A DNA stretch of 64,000 nt, taken from NCBI GenBank assembly GCA_963726615.1, contig CAVSCX010000016.1, positions 1-64,000 on the forward strand, read 5' to 3'. This document shows positions 48,434-56,872 of the stretch, in pieces (positions within the stretch are counted from its first letter, which is position 1; the number at the start of each line of letters is the position of its first letter). Both the position numbers and the translations under genes were made by a program. This DNA comes from CAWDZK01 sp963726615 (lineage in GTDB: Bacteria; Actinomycetota; Actinomycetes; JACCUZ01). The notes under the pieces were generated by a model. The model was not told the origin of the DNA. It made no database searches and saw nothing but the letters and a program-made list of their open reading frames with translations.

Positions 48434-49009
48434 TCAGCCGCCGACGGCTATGGCCGCGCGACGTTCGAGCTCCTCGAGGTCCACGACCCGCGTCGCCGAG
48501 GCCGCCAGGGCCGAGCTCAGGGCCTTGCGTCCGGGGCTGAGCACGACAAGCGGCCCGCACTCGGCCAGCTCGGCGAAGATGCCGTCGTTGCTCACCACCA
48601 GCGCCTGCGCATCGGGCAGGTCCAGCGTGTCCACCGACTCGAGCAGGGCCACGTCGGCGAGGTCGCTCCCGGCCGGGACGGTCACGGCATCGCCGACGAA
48701 CTCGGCCAGGTGCGGACGGGCCCGACGCACCGCGCCCTCCTGGCCCGCCAGCACGACGTGGTCGGCCTGCCTGGCCAGCGCCACCACGGCTCCCATCCGG
48801 GCCGCCCACCGGGCCGGCCCGGCCCGCAGGTTGTCGAGGTCGACCAGCAGGATGCGCGGCGCGTCGTGCTCGACCCACAGCGGCTCGGCCAGCACCCGCT
48901 GGGCCAGCGCACCGTCGTCGGCCACCACCGCGGTCGCGGTGACGCCGCGCCGACCGCTCGGGAACCACTCGTACTCGTCCCACTCGCCCGGCCCGTCTCC
49001 CAGTCCCAT
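48434..49009 (-). CDS. NYN/PIN-like protein
   Basis: A 191-aa protein. The core ILLVDLDNLRAGPARWAARM, HVVLAGQEGAVRRA and ADVALLESVDTL, ALVVSNDGIFAELAEC gives the acidic residues at the ends of a PIN/NYN Rossmann-like fold, implying a possible RNA nuclease. ATG 49007-49009 starts MGLGDGPGEWDEYEW. Function unproven. Confidence 0.6.
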   Translation of the reverse strand: MGLGDGPGEWDEYEWFPSGRRGVTATAVVADDGALAQRVLAEPLWVEHDAPRILLVDLDNLRAGPARWAARMGAVVALARQADHVVLAGQEGAVRRARPHLAEFVGDAVTVPAGSDLADVALLESVDTLDLPDAQALVVSNDGIFAELAECGPLVVLSPGRKALSSALAASATRVVDLEELERRAAIAVGG

Positions 49010-49052
49010 GCCGCCATGGTCGCAGCCCGGCGCCCGCTCGTGGGCCGCGTGC

Positions 49053-49520
49053 TCAGCCGACCGTGCCGCCGTCCACTCCCAGGGCGAGCTCCTCGAGCAC
49101 CGCGCGGAAGACGGCGAACCTCTCCGGGCCCACTGCCCGGGCCCACTGCCGCTCGAGCCGCCGGAACCGCAGGGTGAGAGCGTGCACCACCCGGTCGCCG
49201 GACGGCGATCGCCGCACCACGCGCACCCGCCGGTCGTCCGCCCCGGCCTCGGTCGTGAGGTAGCCCTGTCGCTCCAGCTCGGTGACAAGCTGCCCACAGG
49301 CCTGCTTGGTCATGGCAAGCGGCTGCGCCAGCTCGGTGACGCTGAGCCCGCCACGCGGCACCTGTGAGAGCAGCCGGAACTGCGACGTGCGCAGGCCGTG
49401 CCAGTCCTCGCCGGACAGCGCGGTGCGCACCTGGCCGAGCAGCCAGCCGGCCAGCATCGGCACGTGCAGCTCGAGGTCGTCGTGGACGACGGGCCGCCAT
49501 TCGTCCTTGACGCGTGTCAT
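49053..49520 (-). CDS. MarR-family transcriptional regulator
   Basis: A 155-aa dimeric winged-helix regulator. HTH: LSVTELAQPLAMTKQACGQL; wing: EAGADDRRVRVVRRSPSG; long C-terminal helices follow. Its start lies 61 bp from the divergent APH-like gene. A dyad between them is a candidate operator. Confidence 0.9.
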   Translation of the reverse strand: MTRVKDEWRPVVHDDLELHVPMLAGWLLGQVRTALSGEDWHGLRTSQFRLLSQVPRGGLSVTELAQPLAMTKQACGQLVTELERQGYLTTEAGADDRRVRVVRRSPSGDRVVHALTLRFRRLERQWARAVGPERFAVFRAVLEELALGVDGGTVG

Positions 49521-49530
49521 AAAAGAAGTT

Positions 49531-49554
49531 TACCTTACTGGTGTTAAGAAGGTA
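49531..49554. promoter_or_regulatory. Candidate MarR operator
   Basis: TACCTT-N12-AAGGTA in the divergent intergenic region (49531-49554), immediately upstream of marR, AT-rich relative to surroundings. MarR proteins typically bind such dyads. Confidence 0.4.
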
Positions 49555-49580
49555 GCCTTACCGTCTGCAGGGGGCCGGGG

Positions 49581-50723
49581 ATGTCTGACCGCACAGTCCT
49601 CGGCGCAGCCGATCTGGACGACGGTCGGTTGGCCGCGATGGTGGCGCAACAGCTCGGCGTCAACCGGGTGGAGCTGCTCACGTCGGTCGCCGAGATCTCG
49701 CCGTACGACCTCGAGGCGCTGACGACCGCCGGTCGGTACCGGGTGCACGGCACCGCCCGGCACGACCGGACCGAGTCGCCGTATGCCTTCTTCGTCAAGG
49801 TCGTGCAGTCGTGGTCGCGCTCGCCCATCTTCGCGATGGTGCCGGAGGACATGCGCGAGGCGGCGCTCGCTGCGATGCCGTGGCAGCGGGAGCCACAGGT
49901 CTACGCCTCCGACCTCGGTGAGCGGCTACCGGCCGGGCTGTCGATGCCCCGCGCCTACGCCGTCGTCGAGCTGGACGAGCTGTCGGCCGCCGTGTGGCTG
50001 GAGGTCGTGGACGTCGACCCGGTGCGCTGGGACCTCACGCGGTTCGCACGCGCCGCGCACCTGCTGGGTCGGCTCGCGGCCAGCGAGCGCGTGTCGCCGC
50101 TCGGTGCGATCGGCGAGGTCCCGGACGTCGCGCGGATGTACTACGGCAGCCGCTTCCGGGGCCAGGTGCTGCCGGCGCTGCACGACGACGATCTCTGGGC
50201 GCACCCGCTGATGGCCGCCGCGTTCGACCGGCAGCTGCGCGACGACATGCGGGCCGCTGCCGACGACATGCTGGTGCGGATCCCGGAGCTGGACGCTGTG
50301 CCCGTGCTGACCTCGCACGGCGACGCGTGCACCCGGAACCTGCTGGTCCGGCGCGGCGCCGACGACGGCTTCGTCCTCATCGACTTCGGCTTCTGGGGCC
50401 GCTGTCCGGCCGGCTTCGACCTCACCCAGCTGCTGGTCGGCGAGGTGCAGCTGGGTGAGCGAGCTGCTGGCGAGCTCCCGGCTCTGGAGGAGGCCTGCCT
50501 GCCGGCCTACGTCGAGGGGCTCGCGGCCGAAGGCGTCGAGATCGACCTCGACGTGGTGCGAAGGGCGCACGCGCTGATGATGCTGCTGTTCACCGGGCTG
50601 TCCGCGATCCCGTTCGAGCTGCTCGAGGGGGCTCCCACGGAGGAGAAGGTCCGGGTCGCCCGGGAGCGGGCCGCGGCAGCGCGCTTCATGCTCGACCTGG
50701 CCGACACGACCGCCCCGGTCTGA
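49581..50723 (+). CDS. Aminoglycoside-phosphotransferase-fold kinase
   Basis: A 380-aa protein of the APH/choline kinase superfamily. Catalytic loop TSHGDACTRNLLVRR (Asp, Asn) and DFG-like VLIDFGFWGRCPAG are clear near residues 245-280. The N-lobe (FFVKVVQSWSRSPIF) holds the ATP-binding Lys. Substrate unknown; a natural-product or metabolite kinase is as likely as drug inactivation. Divergent from MarR. Confidence 0.8.
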   Translation: MSDRTVLGAADLDDGRLAAMVAQQLGVNRVELLTSVAEISPYDLEALTTAGRYRVHGTARHDRTESPYAFFVKVVQSWSRSPIFAMVPEDMREAALAAMPWQREPQVYASDLGERLPAGLSMPRAYAVVELDELSAAVWLEVVDVDPVRWDLTRFARAAHLLGRLAASERVSPLGAIGEVPDVARMYYGSRFRGQVLPALHDDDLWAHPLMAAAFDRQLRDDMRAAADDMLVRIPELDAVPVLTSHGDACTRNLLVRRGADDGFVLIDFGFWGRCPAGFDLTQLLVGEVQLGERAAGELPALEEACLPAYVEGLAAEGVEIDLDVVRRAHALMMLLFTGLSAIPFELLEGAPTEEKVRVARERAAAARFMLDLADTTAPV

Positions 50724-50732
50724 GGCGGGGCG

Positions 50733-51494
50733 TCAGAGGCGACGGTCGGCGAGCACCGGGAAGCTCGACCGGGTGCGGGCCACCAGCTCGTCGTCGAGGT
50801 CCACGACGAGCACCTCCTCGCCGTCACCCGCCTCCGCGAGCACCTCGCCCCACGGGTCGACCACCGCGGACCGGCCGCCCATCGCCACCCCCGCGTGGCT
50901 GCCGCCGGTGTTACAGGCGATCACGTACGACTGGTTCTCCACCGCCCGGGCCCTGGCCAGCAGCCGCCAGTGCTCGACCCGCTTCGCCGGCCACGCCGCG
51001 GGCATGACGACGACCTCGGCGCCGGCGTCGAGGAGCTGTCGGAACATCTCCGGGAACCGGAGGTCGTAGCAGGTCGCCAGGCCGAGCCGGCCGTGCACGA
51101 CCGGGCCGTCGCCGGGCGTCATGAGCTTGGGCTCGCCCTCGCCGAAGCCGAACAGGTGCACCTTGCGGTAGGTCGCGAGCAGGTCGCCGGTCGGACCGAG
51201 CAGCACCGAGGTGTTGAAGAGGCGGCCGGTCCCGTCACGTTCCACGAAGGACCCCATGTGCACCGTCGCCCCGAGGGCTCGGGTCGCGGACCGCAGTGCC
51301 GTGACCACGGGCCCGTCCATCGGCTCGGCCGTGTCCTCCCAGCGGTCGTAGGCGAAGCCGCCGTTCGGCCACAGCTCGGGCAGCACGACGAGATCGGCTC
51401 CCGCCTGGGCGCGCACGAGGCCTGCCACCCGGGCGGTGCGCTCCGGAGTTGTCTCGCCGTCGCCGTAGGACAGCTGGAGGACGTGAGTGCGCAC
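50733..51494 (-). CDS. Carbon-nitrogen hydrolase (nitrilase superfamily)
   Basis: A 253-aa amidase-type enzyme. The catalytic triad appears as Glu in VVLPELWPNGG, Lys in YRKVHLFGFGE and Cys in LATCYDLRFPEMF. GTG 51492-51494 starts VRTHVLQLSY. The short loops suggest an omega-amidase- or deaminated-glutathione-amidase-like enzyme. Divergent from the mycothiol-type gene. Confidence 0.9.
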   Translation of the reverse strand: MRTHVLQLSYGDGETTPERTARVAGLVRAQAGADLVVLPELWPNGGFAYDRWEDTAEPMDGPVVTALRSATRALGATVHMGSFVERDGTGRLFNTSVLLGPTGDLLATYRKVHLFGFGEGEPKLMTPGDGPVVHGRLGLATCYDLRFPEMFRQLLDAGAEVVVMPAAWPAKRVEHWRLLARARAVENQSYVIACNTGGSHAGVAMGGRSAVVDPWGEVLAEAGDGEEVLVVDLDDELVARTRSSFPVLADRRL

Positions 51495-51512
51495 GGGGCT
51501 AGCCTCGCACGG

Positions 51513-52322
51513 GTGACGGCGCCGGTGCAGTCCCTGCTCGATGCGTACGACCACGCCCTGCGCGCCTTCCTCGACATGGCCGCGACGGTCAGCGGGGAGC
51601 AGTGGGACCTGCCGACCGACTGCCCCGGCTGGACCGTCCGGCACCAGGTCGCACACGTCCTGGCCTTGGAGCTGCAGCTTGCGGGCGGTCCGCTGCCGCC
51701 GCGACTGCCCGTCTATCCGGCGCACGTCCGCAACCCGGTCGGGGAGCACACCGAGGACGGCATCGCGGCCCTGGACGACCTGTCACCCGCCGAGCTTGTC
51801 GTCCGGCTCCGCGCCGCGGCGGAGGCGCACCTCGCCCAGCTTCGCGCCGGCGACCTGGGAGCCGACGCGACTGTCACCGGGATCATGGGGACCGACGTTC
51901 CGCTCGAGCGGTTCCTGCCGATCCGGGTCTTCGATGTCTGGACGCACGAGCAGGACGTACGCCGCGCGGTCGGTGCCGAGGAGACGGCCGACGGGCCCGC
52001 GGCCGAGGTGTCCAGGGATCAGGTGCAGGGGGCGCTGCCCTACCTGGTCGGCAAGCAGGCGAGTGCGCCGGTCGGGTCCTCGGTCGCGTTCGACGCACCA
52101 GGGCCGCTCGGCGGCCGGACCACCGTGACCGTCGGCGACGACGGCCGCGCGACAGCCACCCACGGGGTCGCCCAGGGCGCGACCGTGACGCTGCGGATGA
52201 CCGACACGACCCTGATGCGACTGGCCTGCGGTCGCCTGGCGCCCGCCGACGCCGACGTCGATGTCGTGGGCGACCGGGTCCTCGCCCGGCGGGTCCTCAC
52301 CGTGCTGGCCGTCGCGCCGTAG
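51513..52322 (+). CDS. Mycothiol-dependent maleylpyruvate-isomerase-family protein
   Basis: A 269-aa DinB-fold protein with the MDMPI N-terminal helix bundle (DLPTDCPGWTVRHQVAHVLA; metal His) and a conserved central HEQDVRRAVGA. The C-terminal part is SCP-2-like (TVTLRMTDTTLMRLACGRLA). Family members use mycothiol; substrate here unknown. GTG 51513 is the start. Confidence 0.88.
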   Translation: MTAPVQSLLDAYDHALRAFLDMAATVSGEQWDLPTDCPGWTVRHQVAHVLALELQLAGGPLPPRLPVYPAHVRNPVGEHTEDGIAALDDLSPAELVVRLRAAAEAHLAQLRAGDLGADATVTGIMGTDVPLERFLPIRVFDVWTHEQDVRRAVGAEETADGPAAEVSRDQVQGALPYLVGKQASAPVGSSVAFDAPGPLGGRTTVTVGDDGRATATHGVAQGATVTLRMTDTTLMRLACGRLAPADADVDVVGDRVLARRVLTVLAVAP

Positions 52323-52333
52323 CCGCAGGGATC

Positions 52334-52358
52334 GGCCGGCCCCATCGGAGGGCCGGCC
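52334..52358 (+). terminator. Hairpin after the mycothiol-type gene
   Basis: GGCCGGCCC-CATCGGA-GGGCCGGCC: a perfect 9-bp stem, 11 bp after the stop. Separates it from the redox operon. Confidence 0.55.
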
Positions 52359-52465
52359 CAACGCATGCCCCACAGGGGGATAAACGGCGGCTAACGCCCT
52401 TGTTCCGGCCGTCGCAGCACCCGAGGTTGAGTGCGTCCCGCCCCCGGAAGACCTGGAGTCCCCCC

Positions 52466-52999
52466 ATGAGACGTTCCCGCCGCATCGCCCTCACCGTTGC
52501 CGCCGCCACCGGGCTGCTCGGCGGCGCCGGTGCTGCCGTCGCGGGGATCACGTCCCCGTCCGCCGGCGCCGACCCGTCCACCGACTCCGCCCCTGTTGCC
52601 GCTGTCAGCTCGGCGGGATCGGACGACACGCTGGCGGCGTACGTCGAGGACATGTCCGACCGGTCCGGTCGCCTCGCCGAGCGGGTGGCCGCGGCCCAGG
52701 CCCGGCTCGCCCAGGCCCAGGCGGAGCACGCCGCGCAGGTCGCCGCCCTGCAGGCCCGCAACGCCAGCGCGACCGCCGCCGTCACCGGCGACGACGGCGA
52801 CGACGAGGCCGACGACGATGCGGACGACGTGTCCGACGACGACGCCGACGACGACGACGCCACGGACGAGGCCGACGACGCCACCGAGCAGGGCGACGAC
52901 GACGCCACCGAGCAGGGCGACGACGGCGACCACCACGGCCACGACGGGTCCGGCGACCACGGCGACGACGACGGATCGGAGGACCACGGCGATGACTGA
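52466..52999 (+). CDS. Exported Asp/His-rich protein
   Basis: A 177-aa protein with a signal (RIALTVAAATGLLGGAGAAV), a helical segment (LAERVAAAQARLAQAQAEHA; likely coiled coil, residues about 68-100), then about 75 residues mostly Asp with His/Gly (tail motifs DDDDATDEADDATEQGDD and HGHDGSGDHGDDDGSEDH). The tail should bind metal ions. First gene of the redox operon; its stop lies inside the next start (ATGACTGA). Confidence 0.7.
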   Translation: MRRSRRIALTVAAATGLLGGAGAAVAGITSPSAGADPSTDSAPVAAVSSAGSDDTLAAYVEDMSDRSGRLAERVAAAQARLAQAQAEHAAQVAALQARNASATAAVTGDDGDDEADDDADDVSDDDADDDDATDEADDATEQGDDDATEQGDDGDHHGHDGSGDHGDDDGSEDHGDD

Positions 53000-53516
53000 C
53001 CGCCGGGGCTCCGCCGCCGGCTGGCGGACGGCCGCAGCCGTCGCGCCGGTCGCGGCGGCGGCCCTGGCTGTGGCCACCGGCTGGGCCGTGCAGCACCCGC
53101 CGGCCAGCGCGGCCGCTGCGGATCCCTCCCCCGCAGCGGCCGCGTCACCGCCGAGCGCTCCCGCCGCCCCGGCCGCCGCCCAGGCGGTGCTGGACCAGCG
53201 GGCCCAGAGCCTGCACCGCACGGTCACCCGGCTCGAGCGGCGCCTGACCCGGCTCCGGGCCCTGACCGAGCAGGTGCGCCAGGCGCCACTCCCGGTCGCC
53301 GGCACCGTGCTGGCAACCGGAGCTGGAGCCGGCTCGACCGCGTCCCGGAGCAGCTCGACGGGCTCGACGGGCTCGACGGCCTCGACGGGCTCGACGGCCT
53401 CGACGGGCTCGGCGGGCTCGGCGGGCTCGGCCAAGGTCGCGGCACCGCCTCCGGTGGCGGCCGCGCCGGCCCCCGCCCCCGCCCCCGCCACCCACACGGC
53501 CACCGGCGCGTCATGA
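52992..53516 (+). CDS. Exported coiled-coil/Ser-Thr-Gly-repeat protein
   Basis: 174 aa: signal or anchor (AVAPVAAAALAVATGWAV), a helix (LDQRAQSLHRTVTRLERRLT; likely coiled coil), then the STG/STA/SAG repeat, then an Ala/Pro-rich end. ATG 52992 overlaps the previous stop and its own stop overlaps apbE (53513-53516). The repeat could hold a flavin-carrying Ser/Thr, but no standard flavinylation motif is recognised. Confidence 0.65.
   Translation: MTDRRGSAAGWRTAAAVAPVAAAALAVATGWAVQHPPASAAAADPSPAAAASPPSAPAAPAAAQAVLDQRAQSLHRTVTRLERRLTRLRALTEQVRQAPLPVAGTVLATGAGAGSTASRSSSTGSTGSTASTGSTASTGSAGSAGSAKVAAPPPVAAAPAPAPAPATHTATGAS
53359..53431 (+). repeat. Tandem 9-base-unit repeat coding STG/STA/SAG
   Basis: About eight units of the form GACGGGCTC/GACGGCCTC/GGCGGGCTC follow one another within the gene at 52992-53516. 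It is a coding minisatellite. Confidence 0.85.
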
Positions 53517-54499
53517 CAGTCCCGGTGACCGCGACGACCACCGTGCTCCGGCCTGACGGCGAGGAGAGCCGCGTGTTCCGGTCGATGGCCACCGAGGTGA
53601 CGTTGCGGGTGCTGGACCCGGTCCCGGCCGTGGCTGCGGCGCTGCGCCGGGCGGTGACGGTGATCGAGGACGTTGCGTCGACCTGCACCCGGTTCGACCC
53701 GACCAGCCCGTTGATGCGGGTCAATGCCGACCCGCGGCGCTGGCACGAGGTGCCCCGGACGCTCTTCGACGCCCTGCTCGAGGCCGCCGCCGCGTACGAG
53801 GCCACTGACGGGCTGTTCGACCCGCGGGTGCTGGACACCCTGCGGGCCTGGGGGTACGACAGGTCGCTGGCGTTCGACTCCGGGGACACCTCGGTCCCCT
53901 CCGGACCGGCGGCCCGACCGGAAGCCCCCGGCCGGCGACGCTGGCGGCCCCGCTTCGACGCCGACCGCTGCGCGGTCCGGCTCGGCCCTGCACCGGTCGA
54001 CCTGGGCGGCATCGGCAAAGGCCTCGCGGTCCGGTGGGCTGCCGCGGCCCTCGCCGGCGCCGGCCGGTCCGTCCTGGTGGACGCGGGGGGCGACCTGCAC
54101 GCCGCGGGCGCCGGACCGGAGGGCAACGGCTGGCTTGTCGCTGTCGAGGACCCGCGCGGCGGTGCTGACCCGGTCGCGGTCCTGCGGCTGGAGGACCAGG
54201 CTTGCGCCACCTCGTCCGTGCGAAGGCGCCGTTGGTCGGTCGGCGGGGAGCCGGTGCACCACCTCGTCGATCCGCGCAGCGGCCGGCCCGGTGGCTCCGG
54301 ACTGCTCGCCGTCACGGTGGTCGGCACCGACCCCGCAACGTGCGAGATCTGGAGCAAGGCGCTCTTCCTCCAGGGCCGCGGCCGGGTCCGCAGTGTGGCC
54401 GACGAGCACGGGGTCGCCGCGCTGCTCGTCGACGACGACGGCGTCGTCGGCCTCAGCCGGGCCATCCGCCCGTACGTCGCCTGGCAGGCCCCCCGGTGA
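53513..54499 (+). CDS. apbE: FAD:protein FMN transferase ApbE
   Basis: Attaches FMN from FAD covalently to a Ser/Thr of exported redox proteins. 328 aa. Family motifs: TRFDPTSPLMRVN, DGLFDPRVL, VDLGGIGKGLAVRWAA, LVDAGGDLHAAG and VHHLVDPRSGRPGG. No obvious signal peptide. Located directly ahead of the ferric-reductase-like membrane protein and coupled on both sides by overlapping codons. Its substrate should be one of the cluster proteins or a remote FMN-binding protein. Confidence 0.93.
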   Translation: MTVPVTATTTVLRPDGEESRVFRSMATEVTLRVLDPVPAVAAALRRAVTVIEDVASTCTRFDPTSPLMRVNADPRRWHEVPRTLFDALLEAAAAYEATDGLFDPRVLDTLRAWGYDRSLAFDSGDTSVPSGPAARPEAPGRRRWRPRFDADRCAVRLGPAPVDLGGIGKGLAVRWAAAALAGAGRSVLVDAGGDLHAAGAGPEGNGWLVAVEDPRGGADPVAVLRLEDQACATSSVRRRRWSVGGEPVHHLVDPRSGRPGGSGLLAVTVVGTDPATCEIWSKALFLQGRGRVRSVADEHGVAALLVDDDGVVGLSRAIRPYVAWQAPR

Positions 54500-55266
54500 G
54501 CCTGCGCTCGCCGGCCCGGCGCGCCGACGTCGACCGCCCCGGTCCCGGCCGCCGAGCCGCGACCCTGGTCGCCGTCGTCCTCGGCTGCGCGGCCAGTGCC
54601 GCGGTGACCGGCTGGCTCGTCGGGCGCACCGCCGGGGCGGTGGCCGGTGACCGGAACGCCCCGTGGATCATCGGCCGGGCCGGTGGCATCGCCGCCTACC
54701 TGCTGCTCGTCCTGCTCGTCGCCACCGGCCTGGTCCTGTCCCACCCGGCCCGGGCCCGGCTGCGGCGGCCCTCGTCCACGACCAGGATCCGGCTGCACGT
54801 CAGCCTGGCGGTGTTCACCCTGGCCCTGACCGTGCTGCACGTCGTCGTCCTGGCGACCGACAGCTACGCCGGAGTCGGCTGGCGGGGCACCTTCGTGCCG
54901 ATGGGCTCGACGTACCGTCCGGGACCGGTCACCCTCGGCGTGATCGGGTTGTACGCCGGAGCGCTGGCCGGGCTCACCGCAGCGCTGTCGGGTCGCCGCC
55001 TCGTGTCACGGGTGTGGTGGCCGATACACAAGGTTGCGGCCGTCTCGCTCGCCCTGGTCTGGGCGCACGGTGTGCTCACGGGCGTCGACTCGGGCAGCCT
55101 GCTCTGGCTCTACCTGGGCACCGGCGGCGCGCTGGTGGCGCTGGCCCTCTGGCGCTACGTCGCGCGCACCCCCGCCGACCGGGTCGACGAGCTGGCCGGC
55201 TCGGCCACGGTGACCCTCCGGCACGGGCTGCGGACCCTGCCCGAGCACGGGCGCCGGGCCGGATGA
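54496..55266 (+). CDS. Ferric-reductase-like transmembrane protein
   Basis: A 256-aa membrane protein with about six spans. Two helices carry paired histidines 13-14 residues apart (HVSLAVFTLALTVLH; HKVAAVSLALVWAH), the arrangement for two stacked b-type hemes as in NOX/FRE/YedZ proteins. No FAD/NAD domain is fused. It should carry electrons across the membrane. GTG 54496 overlaps the apbE stop. Confidence 0.85.
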   Translation: MSLRSPARRADVDRPGPGRRAATLVAVVLGCAASAAVTGWLVGRTAGAVAGDRNAPWIIGRAGGIAAYLLLVLLVATGLVLSHPARARLRRPSSTTRIRLHVSLAVFTLALTVLHVVVLATDSYAGVGWRGTFVPMGSTYRPGPVTLGVIGLYAGALAGLTAALSGRRLVSRVWWPIHKVAAVSLALVWAHGVLTGVDSGSLLWLYLGTGGALVALALWRYVARTPADRVDELAGSATVTLRHGLRTLPEHGRRAG

Positions 55267-56579
55267 CGAGCACGCCGACCGAACGCCGCAGCGAGTGGAC
55301 CGGGAGCCGGGTCGCGCCCGCGACCCGGCTGCTGCCGGAGCCGGTCGCGGTCCCGCTCGCCGGCCCCGGCGCCGGGATCGTCGCGCAGGACCTCCACCGG
55401 CACCTGGCCGAGCTGGGGCCCCGCGGCAGCGCGACCGGCTCCGGTGAGGACCTGCTCGCCGCTGTCGACGAGGTCGCGCTCACCGGCCGGGGCGGGGGTC
55501 ACTTCCCGGCCGCGCGCAAGTGGCGCACGGTACGAGAGACAGCGCGCCGTACCGGCCGCACACCCCTGGTTGTCGCGAACGCCGCCGAGGGCGAGCCGGC
55601 CAGCGCCAAGGACCAGGTGCTGCTGGCCACCCGGCCGCACCTCGTCCTCGACGGCCTCGCCGACACGGCGGCCGCGGTGGGCGCGGCGGAGACGGTGCTG
55701 TGGCTGCACGCGGAGGCGCACGCGCTGCACCGGGCAGTCCGCCGGGCCCTCGCCGAACGTCGCTCGGCCGGCGTCATGGAGCGGGTGCGCGTCGTGTCGG
55801 CGCCGGCGCACTACCTCGCCGGGGAGTCCAGCGCGCTCGTGCAGGCCCTGTCCGGCGGCCCGGCCCTGCCGACGACCCGGCGGGTACCCTCAGCCGTCGC
55901 CGGCGTGGACGGGCGGCCGACGCTGGTGCACAACGTCGAGACGCTGGCCCGGACCGCGCTGCTCGGCCGCACCGGAGCGGACGGCCACCGCGCCACATCG
56001 CTGGTCACCGTCGTGACAGGCCGGTGGCGGACCGCCCTCGAGGTCGATGCGGAAGCCTCCCTGCGGGCGGCGATCCTGCTCGGGGGCTGGCCTCTGGGCA
56101 GCGAACCGCAGGCCGTGCTCGTCGGCGGGTACGGCGGCGCCTGGCTGCCGTGGGATGCCGCCGCCGATCTCGCGCTGGGCACCGACGGCCTCGCGGCGGC
56201 CGGCGCCTCCCTGGGCGCCGGCGTTCTCGCGCCGCTCCCGGCCGGCGCCTGCGGGGTCGCCGAGACGGCCCGGCTCACGGCGTACCTCGCGGCGAGCAGC
56301 GCCCGGCAGTGCGGGCCGTGCGTGTTCGGGCTGGCCGAGCTGGCCGACGTGCTCGGCCGGCTGGCCGGCGGCACGGGTCGCCGTCGTGACGTCGAGCGGC
56401 TACGAGGATGGGCCGGCGAGATCGACGGCCGTGGCGCGTGCCACCACCCCGACGGCGCCGTGCGCATGGTCCGCTCGGCCCTGGCGACCTTCGCAGCGGA
56501 CGTCGAGGCGCACCGCCGCCACCGGCCCTGCCGCGGCGCCCGGGCCGCGGCCCTGCTCCCGGTGCCGGACCTGCCGTGA
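55263..56579 (+). CDS. NuoF-like NADH/FMN oxidoreductase
   Basis: 438 aa similar to the NADH-binding subunit of complex I. The FMN/NADH segment reads LTGRGGGHFPAARKW and NAAEGEPASAKDQVLL; an SLBB-like part follows. At the Fe-S site SSARQCGPCVFG the first of the usual four cysteines is Ala, leaving two plus one in GACHHPDG. It likely accepts electrons from NADH and passes them to the small ferredoxin. ATG 55263 overlaps the previous stop. Confidence 0.82.
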   Translation: MTSTPTERRSEWTGSRVAPATRLLPEPVAVPLAGPGAGIVAQDLHRHLAELGPRGSATGSGEDLLAAVDEVALTGRGGGHFPAARKWRTVRETARRTGRTPLVVANAAEGEPASAKDQVLLATRPHLVLDGLADTAAAVGAAETVLWLHAEAHALHRAVRRALAERRSAGVMERVRVVSAPAHYLAGESSALVQALSGGPALPTTRRVPSAVAGVDGRPTLVHNVETLARTALLGRTGADGHRATSLVTVVTGRWRTALEVDAEASLRAAILLGGWPLGSEPQAVLVGGYGGAWLPWDAAADLALGTDGLAAAGASLGAGVLAPLPAGACGVAETARLTAYLAASSARQCGPCVFGLAELADVLGRLAGGTGRRRDVERLRGWAGEIDGRGACHHPDGAVRMVRSALATFAADVEAHRRHRPCRGARAAALLPVPDLP

Positions 56580-56821
56580 CGGGCCCGGTGCCCGCCTCCG
56601 GCTACGAGGACCCGCGGACCACGGTCGCCGGTCCCCTGCTGCGCGTCGACCCGATCGCCTGCGACGGGGTCGGCATGTGCGCGCACCTCGCGCCCGACCT
56701 GGTCCGGCTGGACTCGTGGGGCTACCCGCGGGTGCCGGACCGGCCGCTGCACGACGGTGAGCAGGCCGCAGCCGGCAAGGCGGTGGCGGGCTGCCCGCGG
56801 CGCGCCCTCGAGATCCGCTGA
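56576..56821 (+). CDS. Single-cluster ferredoxin
   Basis: 81 aa. LRVDPIACDGVGMCAHLAPD supplies Cys-x5-Cys and VAGCPRRALEI the last Cys-Pro, the pattern of a 3Fe-4S or single 4Fe-4S ferredoxin of the P450-partner type. GTG 56576 overlaps the NuoF-like stop (GTGA). Last gene of the redox operon; expected electron shuttle inside the cell. Confidence 0.88.
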   Translation: MTGPVPASGYEDPRTTVAGPLLRVDPIACDGVGMCAHLAPDLVRLDSWGYPRVPDRPLHDGEQAAAGKAVAGCPRRALEIR

Positions 56822-56872
56822 CCCCCCACACTTCGTCCGTGGACCACGACTGAACCGGCCGGGCGGTGGCGG

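Noticed and set aside
53359..53431. Possible CRISPR-like repeat
   Set aside because: Units are 9 bases, contiguous, in frame and without spacers; it is a coding tandem repeat.
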